A stretch of DNA of 64,000 nucleotides from VAZQ01 sp045811525 (GTDB lineage: Bacteria > Pseudomonadota > Alphaproteobacteria > Rhizobiales > Xanthobacteraceae). A program made the position numbers and the translations under genes. Below, piece by piece: positions 14,262-22,600 of this stretch. How positions within the stretch are numbered: position 1 is the stretch's first letter; each line of letters starts with the position of its first letter. The notes beneath the pieces are model-generated. The model did not search any database and had not been told where the DNA came from. It saw only the letters and a program-made list of their open reading frames with translations. The DNA is taken from the NCBI GenBank assembly GCA_045811525.1, contig JBJMTV010000020.1, positions 1-64,000 on the forward strand, given 5' to 3'.

Positions 14262-15617
14262 ATCGTTGGCCGGTGCCAGGATTAGTTTGGCGAAACCACG
14301 CTTGCCCCCGGTGGCGCGCTTCTTGGTGAAGCCCCGGTCCTCCAAGGCGCCTGAGAATGTCTCAAGGCTCCCGGGTGCCATGTGCCGCTCGTCGCACCAC
14401 TGCTTCCAGGAGGCGAACAGCTGCTTCGTGAGGGTGAAGGCATAAGGTCCACCATCCTTTGTGCACTCGTCCAACCATTGCTGGACTGTGTCCTGGTCGT
14501 CGAAGTAGGCCGCGGTCGCGTAGGCCACGACTGGCGGCGGGGCGAGCCCAATACGCTGCCACTCGAGGCATCCATCAAGGCACCAGCGCAGGATGGCAGG
14601 CCATTCCGCTTCAAGCTTGCGCGGTAGCTCGGGATCGCGTTCCTCGGGCGGAATTTGGACAGTGAACGGAACGAGCAAGAGGCGACGGCGCATTGCCTCG
14701 TCCACGTTATCAAGGCGCGGTTTGTGATTGCCGGTTATGAACAGTTTGAAGGTCGGCACGAAGTCGAAATAATCCTGACGCATGAACCTGGCGGTCATCT
14801 TGTCGCCCCCGGTCATGCTCTTGATCTTCACATCATCCCAGCGGCGTCCCTTTTCCGTCTCCTGCGCGACAACCAACCGATAGCCATGCAGCTTGGCTAG
14901 GTCGGTCGGATGGCGCTCATGCGCGGCCGCAATGAATGTACCGACGTCGGCAATGGTCGCGTAGTCAGCGAAGATCCTCGCAATCGTGTTTATCAACGTA
15001 CTCTTGCCGTTTGCGCCAGTGCCGTAGGCGAAGACGAATCGATGCTCGGACGTCTCTCCGGTCAAGCTGTAACCGAAATAACGCTGCAGGAACGCGATCA
15101 GCTCATGGTTGTCCGCGGTAATCCTCTCGAGGAACGCGGTCCACACCGGGTGAGGAGTGCCAGGAGGAGCTACGCTGCAGGCTGTCTTCTTCGTGATGTA
15201 GTCGGACGGGTCTGGAGCCTTTCCACTACCGGTGCCTAGATCGAAGGTCTCCCTCTCCGTTGTCAGCACCCAGTTATTGGCATCGAATTGTTCGAGGGTT
15301 GCTGCCTGCCGCCGATCGGCCCGGGCGAATGAATGTACCGCGCCCACAGTCTTCGCGCTGTAGAGCTTGTCCGGCGGGTTGCCGTTGCCGTAGTCCGTGG
15401 CGTCGGCGCGGCAGCTGGCTCGCGCAAGATCAAACACTAGCAGAGTTGTTTCGGGACACCACCGCGTGCCGTCCCATTGGTACCATTGACCCCGCGCAGC
15501 GACGTAGCGGAGGTTATGGGCATGTCGTTCGGAGAACCGGAGTGCAAGCGCATCCTCCGTAAACGGATTGTCTATCGCAGCGTCAACGAACCTATCGACG
15601 TCGGTGGGTTGCAACAT
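14247..15617 (-). CDS. P4-family replicative helicase (D5/P4 alpha C-terminal type)
   Basis: This 456-residue SF3-type ATPase has Walker A G199-TGANGKS, an acidic strand around VAQETEKG (about 249-256), the sensor LFITGNHKP (about 292-300) and an Arg-rich motif AMRRRLLLVPF (about 308-318). Residues 1-170 resemble the D5 N-terminal domain that precedes the helicase in phage and plasmid primases. The primase activity normally fused in P4 alpha is encoded by the separate gene upstream, 2 bp away. Together they would unwind and prime the excised element. Length and motifs are complete. It is last in the coupled minus-strand operon. Confidence 0.9.
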   Translation of the reverse strand: MLQPTDVDRFVDAAIDNPFTEDALALRFSERHAHNLRYVAARGQWYQWDGTRWCPETTLLVFDLARASCRADATDYGNGNPPDKLYSAKTVGAVHSFARADRRQAATLEQFDANNWVLTTERETFDLGTGSGKAPDPSDYITKKTACSVAPPGTPHPVWTAFLERITADNHELIAFLQRYFGYSLTGETSEHRFVFAYGTGANGKSTLINTIARIFADYATIADVGTFIAAAHERHPTDLAKLHGYRLVVAQETEKGRRWDDVKIKSMTGGDKMTARFMRQDYFDFVPTFKLFITGNHKPRLDNVDEAMRRRLLLVPFTVQIPPEERDPELPRKLEAEWPAILRWCLDGCLEWQRIGLAPPPVVAYATAAYFDDQDTVQQWLDECTKDGGPYAFTLTKQLFASWKQWCDERHMAPGSLETFSGALEDRGFTKKRATGGKRGFAKLILAPANDSDGV

Positions 15618-15619
15618 CG

Positions 15620-16402
15620 CTAAGCACCCACGGTCTGAAATGCGCTTAGCGCCGTACGCATTGCTTCAGGTCGAGGAAGTCCCGCGCGACCAGCCGCCGC
15701 TATGACAAGGTCAACAGCGGTGCTGCGTCCTATCCAGCCATCGCGGGTTAGCTCGGCGAGACGACAAGCTCCCCAGAATGCGAGTTGATTCCGTTGGCCT
15801 ACAGGAGCGCAGGCGATGGTGCGAACAATCGCTTTGATGCCCCGCTCTCCCGCGCCTTGCCAGAGCTTCGAGCGCGGCAACGGTGATGACCGCGGCGGTG
15901 CAGGTGGGATCAGCGCTGCAACCAGCCACGTCGGCGGCTCAGCTAAGACTTTCGCGTGCTCAATTTGTAAGCCGACCCCGGGCCACCAAATGATGTAGCC
16001 GCCGTCTCCTCGCGTATCCACTCCGTGCGCAAGCTTACCCGCGGAGTTTCGCAGATGAGGTCTGTGCTTGAACAGAAGGTGACGGCCGCCTGATCGGGTG
16101 TGATGCGTGCGCGTGATCGGTAGGCGCAGATGGCAGGCTTCGTACCATTGCCGCGCACTTGGGTGCTGTAGGTCGAGATCGAGCACGAAGATTCTGTTCA
16201 CCTCGCCCGTCGGAACACCGACGAGTGAACCGGGCCAGCTGGTCCAGAGCTGCTCAAGCTCCAGGCGCCTAGAGCTGGCGTCCTTGAGCCCGCGTGGAGA
16301 TGCGGGACGCTTGTCCTCCCGGCAAGGGAAGCAACGCACTCCGCGCTGAGCGAGGGTGAGGGCGCATTGCAGCGCACGAGGGTGCGATAGTGCACCACTC
16401 AC
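15620..16402 (-). CDS. Bifunctional DNA primase/polymerase (PrimPol) N-terminal domain protein
   Basis: This 260-residue archaeo-eukaryotic-type PrimPol has the metal-binding strand FVLDLDLQ (D75 and D77), the HTRSGGRHLLF motif (about 101-111) and GVDTRGDGGYII (about 127-138). It would synthesise primers for element replication with the helicase encoded 2 bp downstream. The upstream small gene overlaps it by 4 bp. In many satellites the two activities form one polypeptide; here they are split into adjacent genes with no sign of a frameshift joining them. The residues after about 190 form a helical tail. Confidence 0.9.
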   Translation of the reverse strand: MSGALSHPRALQCALTLAQRGVRCFPCREDKRPASPRGLKDASSRRLELEQLWTSWPGSLVGVPTGEVNRIFVLDLDLQHPSARQWYEACHLRLPITRTHHTRSGGRHLLFKHRPHLRNSAGKLAHGVDTRGDGGYIIWWPGVGLQIEHAKVLAEPPTWLVAALIPPAPPRSSPLPRSKLWQGAGERGIKAIVRTIACAPVGQRNQLAFWGACRLAELTRDGWIGRSTAVDLVIAAAGRAGLPRPEAMRTALSAFQTVGA

Positions 16403-16611
16403 GACAGCACCCGTACTGGTAGATCAAGATTGGCGGAGAGCCATCTCGCGTCAGTCTCAGCTTCAGCGCGCGAGCCCAGAATCCATCCGTGGTCGAAAGC
16501 GAGCACGAGCCAAGCGCCTTCGGCCTGCTTGCTGATGAAGACTGCGCGCCGTTGCCGCGCTGGGAATGAAACGATCACGTCTCCGCTGAATGTTGAAAGG
16601 CGAGCCCTCAT
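16399..16611 (-). CDS. Small hypothetical protein in the replication operon (70 aa)
   Basis: The protein reads MRARLSTFSGDVIV at the start and is a short alpha/beta protein with no recognised motif. It overlaps the stop of the upstream gene and the start of the PrimPol gene by 4 bp on each side. That tight coupling is the main evidence that it is real. Function unknown. Confidence 0.65.
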   Translation of the reverse strand: MRARLSTFSGDVIVSFPARQRRAVFISKQAEGAWLVLAFDHGWILGSRAEAETDARWLSANLDLPVRVLS

Positions 16612-17033
16612 GGCGCGCCCTCCGGCCAGTGGCGCAGAACGATTGGCGTGGTCGGCGCGCCGAACTTAGTAACGACGGACCCCAGCCACGCCGCCGTGCT
16701 CTTGGCGAGCCAGCCGCGATGCGAGTGGCAACGGGCGCATAGGATCTCGCCCGCGTGAGGCCCGCGACCTTCACCGATAAGAGCTTTCTCGTGGCCGCAG
16801 CGGTCACAGTTGCGTTCAGCGAACCGAACGGGCGCACCCACGATAGGGGATGCCGGCAGATGCGGCTGTGTCGGGGGCGCGACGAATAGGTCAAGCTGCG
16901 CCGGACGGAGGATTGCTTGCGAAAAGTGGGTGCGGGCTTTATTTTCGAAATCGACGCAGCCAGGCAGCTCGTCAACATCGAAGCCGCCGGACAGGAGCCG
17001 CAAGCCCCCGGCGGTTTCGCTTTTTTGGGTCAT
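16608..17033 (-). CDS. Zinc-ribbon hypothetical protein in the replication operon
   Basis: This protein of about 141 residues starts at the ATG at 17033, which overlaps the upstream stop by one base (TAATG). A CDRC...CARCH pair near residues 74-102 (NCDRCGHEK, then ILCARCHSHRG) would bind one zinc ion. The N-terminal half is low in structure and Pro-rich. The likely role is nucleic-acid or protein binding during element replication, by context only. Confidence 0.7.
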   Translation of the reverse strand: MTQKSETAGGLRLLSGGFDVDELPGCVDFENKARTHFSQAILRPAQLDLFVAPPTQPHLPASPIVGAPVRFAERNCDRCGHEKALIGEGRGPHAGEILCARCHSHRGWLAKSTAAWLGSVVTKFGAPTTPIVLRHWPEGAP

Positions 17034-17236
17034 TAGGCGGGCTCTCTCCCCGCGAGGCTTGCCATTAGCCTGCGGCGGTTGCTCACCCACTGACGCCCAA
17101 CTTTCGTGGCGTCTAAGCGCCCTGTTTCCAGAAGGTAGTAAGTCTGGCGGCGGTTTTTTCCGACCGTCTCAGCAATCGCCGACACGCCCCACTTCGGGCG
17201 TTCGCTGTCGTGCTCGTATTCGTCGGAATGTGGCAT
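17033..17236 (-). CDS. Small HTH DNA-binding protein (regulator or excisionase candidate)
   Basis: This 67-residue protein contains a winged-helix/MerR-like segment (WGVSAIAETVGKNRRQTYYLL, then ATKVGRQWVSNRRRL), the pattern of excisionase and helix-turn-helix 17-type proteins. I chose the ATG at 17236 over the GTG at 17245 because AGGAGG (17246-17251) lies 9 bases before it. It is the first gene of the replication operon and is divergent from the zinc-finger gene at 17358. A heptamer operator lies just upstream of its ribosome binding site. It may repress both divergent promoters, control excision, or both. Confidence 0.75.
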   Translation of the reverse strand: MPHSDEYEHDSERPKWGVSAIAETVGKNRRQTYYLLETGRLDATKVGRQWVSNRRRLMASLAGREPA

Positions 17237-17252
17237 CGCGTTCACCTCCTCC

Positions 17253-17358
17253 TGTGCCTACTTCTATAAAAGAAGCTGGCATGAAAAGTAACGCGTTGCA
17301 GACGGTTGTACCACCATGTTACTCGTTGTGCCTAGACGTTAGGCACGAAGTAGGCACA
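17253..17358. promoter_or_regulatory. Divergent control region with four GTGCCTA/TAGGCAC operators
   Basis: GTGCCTA occurs at 17254-17260 and 17328-17334, and its complement TAGGCAC at 17340-17346 and 17351-17357. The outer copies are part of a 12-bp inverted repeat (17253-17264 with 17347-17358). The middle two form a 7-bp palindrome with a 5-base loop. One outer copy sits just upstream of the HTH gene's ribosome binding site and the other abuts the ATG of the divergent gene. This is what repressor sites controlling both directions would look like. Confidence 0.6.
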
Positions 17359-18050
17359 TGGCGATAGCGCTAGAATTGATGTGGTGGCGATGCGTTGATG
17401 GGGCCGTAGCCGCGGAGTTTGAGGAGTCGCCCGGGATGCAGGGCAGGGCGGTCCTGTTAACCGCTCAACATGAAGGCGGGGTTTGGGTACAAAACCGCTC
17501 GTCTAAGCTACGGCCCTATCACCTGCGGAATAACGATCTGAAGCGGTCGATGCTGGAGGCTTACCTCCGATGCATCAGCGCAGACGACTTCGTCGAGTTC
17601 GTTGCCGAGTATGGACTGCCCGGCCCTGCAGAAGGGGCTGACGGCACAGAACAGAGCTTAAAAAATCTCCGACAAAATAGAGATGCACTACGCAAGCTCC
17701 TCGATCTGAGTCAGGCCGGAAAACATCACGAGTTTGCAAGCGCATTCAACTCCGCCAATTCACGTACCCCCCGACTCGCGCCGCTCTTTAATCTTTGGAC
17801 GAACCGTCTCTCTCCCACCCTTACGTTCATGCCGTCTGATCCGAACGGCTTTATGTTGATGCAAGTCGCTCTTGCGCATCTGAACCAAACTACCCTGCTC
17901 ACCTGCTTGCAGTGCGGCTCACCATTCCTCGGGGGAGGCCTCACGAGCAAGCGAACGAATGCGTTCTACTGCTCGAACCGCTGCCGTGTCGCTCATCAGC
18001 GTCGGCCCGAAACCAAGACGCGTCAGCGAACTGCTCGCCGCCGGAAATAG
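17358..18050 (+). CDS. CGNR/zinc-finger-like hypothetical protein at the island end
   Basis: In this 230-residue protein, the C-terminal ~45 residues contain a four-Cys zinc finger (CLQCGSPF, then FYCSNRCRVAHQRR) followed by a very basic tail, as in CGNR-type DNA-binding proteins. The N-terminal 180 residues are not recognised. No Shine-Dalgarno is visible and an operator half-site directly abuts the ATG, so the message may be leaderless or the true start may be the ATG at 17379. It is transcribed toward attR and divergent from the replication operon. Confidence 0.65.
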   Translation: MAIALELMWWRCVDGAVAAEFEESPGMQGRAVLLTAQHEGGVWVQNRSSKLRPYHLRNNDLKRSMLEAYLRCISADDFVEFVAEYGLPGPAEGADGTEQSLKNLRQNRDALRKLLDLSQAGKHHEFASAFNSANSRTPRLAPLFNLWTNRLSPTLTFMPSDPNGFMLMQVALAHLNQTTLLTCLQCGSPFLGGGLTSKRTNAFYCSNRCRVAHQRRPETKTRQRTARRRK

Positions 18051-18054
18051 CCTC

Positions 18055-18137
18055 GTATGTCGCGTGCTTGTCGCGTGGAGGTGCCGACGCTCTTCGAATC
18101 TCGTTGGAAATCAATGTAATTTGTTGCGTATGTCGCA
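18055..18137 (+). repeat. Candidate right arm-type integrase sites
   Basis: GTATGTCGCG (18055-18064) and GCTTGTCGCG (18066-18075) are 11 bp apart, the same phasing as TCTTGTCGCG twice near attL. A third copy, GTATGTCGCA (18128-18137), lies nearer the core. All are in the same orientation as the left pair and lie between the last island gene and attR, which is otherwise gene-free. Confidence 0.5.
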
Positions 18138-18181
18138 GACACAAATTGAATTAGTGATTTAATCTAAGTAATTGTTTTAAT

Positions 18182-18232
18182 TGGCGTCCCCGGCAGGATT
18201 CGAACCTGCGACCTGCGGATTAGAAATCCGCT
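18182..18232. repeat. attR: 51-bp repeat within the intact tRNA-Arg(TCT)
   Basis: This copy is identical to 405-455. It supplies the 3' part of the functional tRNA gene, so integration restored the gene. The repeat begins exactly at the CCA end and reaches the base before the anticodon stem. Confidence 0.93.
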
Positions 18233-18259
18233 GCTGCTATCCAGCTGAGCTACGGGGAC
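18182..18259 (-). tRNA. tRNA-Arg (anticodon TCT), island attachment site
   Basis: Reading the minus strand from 18259, the acceptor strand GTCCCCG pairs with CGGGGAC near the 3' end. The anticodon stem GCGGA/TCCGC closes the loop TTTCTAA, giving anticodon TCT for AGA codons. The T arm contains GGTTCGAATCC and the CCA end is encoded (18182-18184). One D-stem pair (C13-C22) is not canonical. The 3' part is duplicated at 405-455 as attL. Confidence 0.95.
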
Positions 18260-18541
18260 TCAAAGGTTCCACGCTTCTAGCGCAAACGCCGCCGCGTGCG
18301 AAAGGCTTTGCGGCGGGCAGCGGTGCCATCACTGGCATTGCCGCGGAGCTCGCTCCTTTGAACGCGCACATGTGCGCTGCCGGACAGAGGTTGTTGCCCC
18401 TCGGCCACAGCGAGGGACATCCCCTCGCGGTAAGTCGCTCAGGCGTCATCATTTGCTTGCAGTGTCACGGGTCCCTGCGCCATCACTCGCCTCGTTAAGC
18501 GGGCGTCTATTGCCTGAACAGGGGTATCAAAGGGGATCATC

Positions 18542-19336
18542 ATGCGTCGTATCGCAACAGCGTTGCTGGCTTCAGCCAGTCTTCTCGGACTTGCTACCAT
18601 CGCTTCGGCAGCCGATCTGCCAATGGTGCGCAAGGCACCGCCGCCTCCTCCTCCTCCGATGTGGAGCTGGACTGGTTTCTACATCGGCGCGCATGTGGGC
18701 GCCGGCTGGTCGACCACCGAGGCAGACATTACCTCGATCACCATCGGTCCAATCGCCGTGGCGGGCTTCAATCTCCCGCTCTCGTCGCATAACAACAACG
18801 GGTTCCTCGGCGGTGGCCAGGTCGGCTTCAACTGGCAGATGGGCCCGCTCGTGTTCGGCGTCGAAGCTGACGCCTCGGCGACCGACATCAAAGGGCACGC
18901 GCCGTGCCTCGTCGTGTTCCGCTGCGAGACCAGCCACGACTGGCTCGTAACGGCTGCCGGCCGCGTGGGCCTGGCGGCAATGAGCCAGACGCTCCTCTAC
19001 GTGAAGGGCGGCGCAGCTTGGGCACAGACCGACTATTCCGCATCGCTGTCGCTCGCCGGGGTCAACATCCGCGGTGCAGTGAACGACAACAACCGGGTCG
19101 GCGCGCTCTTCGGCGCTGGAATCGAGCAAGGAGTGTGGGGCGGCTGGTCGGCCAAGATCGAGTACAACTACATCGATTTCGGCACCCACACCTACAACGT
19201 GCCGATCACCATCACTGGCCTCCCGATCGGCATCACCGCCCGCACCGACATCACCGAGAAGATGCATGTCGTCAAGGCCGGGTTGAACTACCGCTTCGGC
19301 GGCTTCGGCGGCGGCCCCGTCATCGCAGCCTACTGA
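18542..19336 (+). CDS. Outer-membrane beta-barrel porin-family protein (Omp25/31-like)
   Basis: This 264-residue protein has a type I signal peptide (about 1-23, ending IASAADLP), a proline-rich linker (PPPPPPP), and WTGFYIGAHVGAGW, the hallmark first strand of the Omp25/Omp31 eight-strand barrel family. It ends with alternating strands (VKAGLNYRFGG) and an aromatic C-terminal residue (Tyr), as expected for BAM insertion. The family contributes to outer-membrane integrity in Rhizobiales. It is monocistronic, followed by a strong terminator. It is the first chromosomal gene right of the island. Confidence 0.9.
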   Translation: MRRIATALLASASLLGLATIASAADLPMVRKAPPPPPPPMWSWTGFYIGAHVGAGWSTTEADITSITIGPIAVAGFNLPLSSHNNNGFLGGGQVGFNWQMGPLVFGVEADASATDIKGHAPCLVVFRCETSHDWLVTAAGRVGLAAMSQTLLYVKGGAAWAQTDYSASLSLAGVNIRGAVNDNNRVGALFGAGIEQGVWGGWSAKIEYNYIDFGTHTYNVPITITGLPIGITARTDITEKMHVVKAGLNYRFGGFGGGPVIAAY

Positions 19337-19361
19337 GCCTCGGCACTTCGCTGACGGCAAC

Positions 19362-19396
19362 CCCGCGGGAGCATCCCTCCCGCGGGATTTCTTTTT
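19362..19396 (+). terminator. Rho-independent terminator after the porin gene
   Basis: CCCGCGGGA (19362-19370) pairs perfectly with TCCCGCGGG (19378-19386) around a 7-base loop. The stem is followed by ATTTCTTTTT. It lies 26 bp after the porin stop. Confidence 0.85.
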
Positions 19397-19609
19397 CGGA
19401 CGCTCATCAAACCGTGGCAGCACGGGCGGAGCCCAAAGCCGGGGCCAAGCCGCCCGAGGCCAAGTTAAAGCCGCACGGCCACTGAGACAATCTGGCGCAT
19501 TGCCGGCCGTGAGCCCAGTGCCGCGGCCACGAGCCTGACATGTTTTGCCCCTCCTCTGGTGCTCCCCCGTTGCGATAATCCCCCGCCGCACGGGCATGGA
19601 GGTTCTTCG

Positions 19610-22600
19610 ATGCTCGCGTTCGCTCGCGCTGCACTCGCAGCCGCGCTCGTCGTTGTCTTCGTTCTCCCCGCCAGTGCCGCCGACAAGCCCTTCAAGCGCG
19701 ACGATCTCGCCGATGCCGCGCGCAACCTCGAAGCCGAGATTAGGAGCGAGGCCGGCAGCGTCACCAAATCCGCTGCCGCGCTCAAGCGTGAGGCGGATGC
19801 GGCGTTCCAAAGAAATGATGTGCGGCTCGGCATCCAGGTGCTCGGGCAGATCATCACGGTCGCGCCTGACGACAGCGGCAGCTGGCTGCGGCTTGCCAAG
19901 ACCGTGCTGCAGGTGCGGCCTGGCAACGAGCGCGAGCGCACGCCGTTGCTGGAGCGCGCCGCGGCCGCAGGCTACATCGCTTACCAGCGCAGCACCGGCA
20001 ATGCCGGCGAGGAGGCCGAGGCGCTCGTAGTGATCGCCAAGAGCTTTGCCGAGCGCTCGGTCTGGCGTCCGGCGCTCGATGCGCTGCGGATCGCGCTCGA
20101 GCTGCGCGAGGTCGCCGACGTTCGCGCGCAATACGAGCGGCTGCGCGAGGAGCATGGCTTTCACATCGTCGATTACAGCGTCGACGCCGACGCGGCTTCC
20201 CCGCGCGTTTGCTTCCAGTTCTCCGAGGACCTGCCGGGCAAGCGCACCGACTTCTCGCCCTTCGTGGCGGTCGCCGGCCAGGACAAACCGGCGGTGACCG
20301 TGCAGGAGCGCCAGCTCTGCGTGGAAGGCCTCAAGCATGGCGAACGCTACAGCGTCACCCTGCGCGCCGGCATTCCCTCGGTGGTGCGCGAGACGCTCGC
20401 CAAAACGGCCGAGTTCACCATCTTCGTGCGTGACCGGCGCCCGCTGGTTCGCTTCACCAGCAAAGCCTATGTGCTGCCGAGGAGCGGCCAACGCGGCATT
20501 CCGGTGGTCAGCGTCAACACCGATTCTGTCGCGCTCGACATCTATCGCATCGGCGACAGGAACCTGCTCGACACCGTCATTGGCGGCAACTTCCAACGCA
20601 TGCTCGACCGCTTCGACGTGAGCCGGCTCAAGGACGAGCGCGCCACGAAGGTGTGGAGCGGCGACATGACGGTGGAGCAGGTGCTCAACACCGACGTGAC
20701 CACCGCCTTCCCGGTCGACCAGGCGATCGGCACCTTGGCGTCCGGCGTCTACGTCATGGTCGGGCAGGCGAAAGGCGGGGCCAAGGAGGAGTTCGAGTCG
20801 CTCGCGACCCAGTGGTTCATCGTCTCGGACCTCGGCATGACCGCGTTTTCCGGCCACGACGGCATCCACGCGTTCGTGCATTCGCTGGAAACCACTCAGC
20901 CCAAGGGCGCGGTCGAGATCAGGCTTCTCTCCCGCAGCAACGAAGTGCTCGCGCGCAAGCGTACGAGCGACACGGGCCACGTGCAGTTCGAGGCCAATTT
21001 GGCGCGCGGGGAGGGGGCGGCAGCGCCCGCCATGCTGATCGCCAGCGACACGCGCGGCGACTATGCGTTCCTCAGCCTCAAGTCGCCGGCTTTCGACCTG
21101 AGCGACCGCGGCGTCGCTGGCCGCGCGGTGCCGGCTGGGCTTGATGCCTTCGTCTATACCGAGCGGGGCGTCTACCGCTCCGGCGAGACCGTGCAGATAA
21201 CCTCGCTGCTGCGCGACGCGCAGGGCATGGCCGCGCTCAACGTGCCGCTCACGCTGGTGGTCGAGCGGCCGGATGGCTTGGAGTACCGGCGCAGCGTGGT
21301 GGCCGACGAAGGGCTCGGCGGGCGCGCGCTCGGTGTGGCGCTCGTGCCATCGGCGCCGACCGGCACCTGGCGGGTGCGGGCCTATACCGATCCCAAACGG
21401 CCTGCCATTGGCGAGGCGACTTTCCTGGTGGAGGACTATCTGCCGGACCGGCTCGACTTCGAGCTTGCCTCCAAGGCTGGCGGCATCGCCAAGGCGAGCC
21501 CGGCCGAGGTGACGGTGGAGGGCCGCTATCTCTACGGGGCGCCGGCGGCCAAGCTGGAGCTCGAAGGCGAGGTCATCGTCCAGGCGGCCGCCGAGCGGCC
21601 AGGCTTTCCAGGCTATCAGTTCGGCCTCGCCGAGGAGGATGTCGAGACGGCGCGCGTGCCGCTCGAGGGGCTGCCCGAAACGGATGCCGACGGCAAAGCC
21701 ACGTTCGCGGTGCGGCTTGACAAGCAGCCCGCCACCAGCCGGCCATTGCAGGCGCAGGTGAACCTGCGTCTGGTTGAGCCGGGCGGCCGCGCGGTCGAGC
21801 GCAAACTCAGCCTGCCCGTCATTCCAACCGGGCCGATGCTCGGTATCAAGCCGCTCTTTTCCGGCAAGTCGCTCGGTGACGGTGAGACCGCAAGCTTCGA
21901 TGTGCTGGTCGCCGATCCGGCGGGGAAGCCAATGGCGCGCAGCGGCCTGCGCTACGAGCTCCTCAAGATCGAGAGCCGATACCAGTGGTATCGCCGTGAA
22001 GGCATCTGGGACTTCGAGCCGGTGAAAACGACCAAGCGCGTGGCCGACGGCACATTCGAGGTGGCGGCCGACCGCCCGGCGCGCATCTCGCTCCCGGTGA
22101 GCTGGGGCCGCTACCGCCTGGAAGTCTCGACCGGCGAGCGCAATGGGGCAGTAGCCTCGGTTGCCTTTGATGCCGGCTGGTACACCGAAGCGAGCGCCGA
22201 CACCCCGGACCTGCTCGAGCTCGCGCTCGACAAGCCGGAATACCTGCCCGGCGAAAGCATGACGGTCGCGGTCACCGCCCGCACCGCCGGCAAGGTCACG
22301 CTCAACGTCATTGCCGACCGGCTCATCTCGACTGTTACGCAGGACGTGACGCGGGGTACCGCGCAGCTGCGCATCCCCGTAGGGAGCGACTGGGGCACCG
22401 GTGCCTACGTGCTCGCGACCTTGCGCCGCCCGCTCGACAAGGATGCGCAGCGCATGCCGGGCCGGGCGATCGGCGTGCAGTGGTTCGCGATCAATCGCAA
22501 GGCGCGCACCCTCACGGTCGAGCTGAAGGCGCCGACGCTCATCCGCCCGAACACGCCCATGCGCCTGCCGATGAAGGTCACCGGGCTCAATCCGGGTGAG

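Larger units (their letters stand above)
405..18232. mobile_element. 17.8-kb integrative element (P4-like satellite or genomic island) in tRNA-Arg(TCT)
   Basis: The element is bounded by a perfect 51-bp direct repeat whose right copy completes a tRNA-Arg gene. A tyrosine integrase lies immediately inside the left repeat. A primase-polymerase/helicase operon with a small HTH protein lies near the right end. This layout matches satellite or island elements that use tRNA 3' ends as attB. No virion, lysis, relaxase or type IV secretion gene is visible, so any mobility must depend on a helper or be limited to excision and integration. Cargo between about 1.9 and 13.5 kb is heterogeneous in base composition and contains several broken genes. 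Confidence 0.85.

Noticed and set aside
405..18232. Island as a complete prophage
   Set aside because: No capsid, portal, terminase, tail or lysis genes are visible; only integration and replication functions are present.
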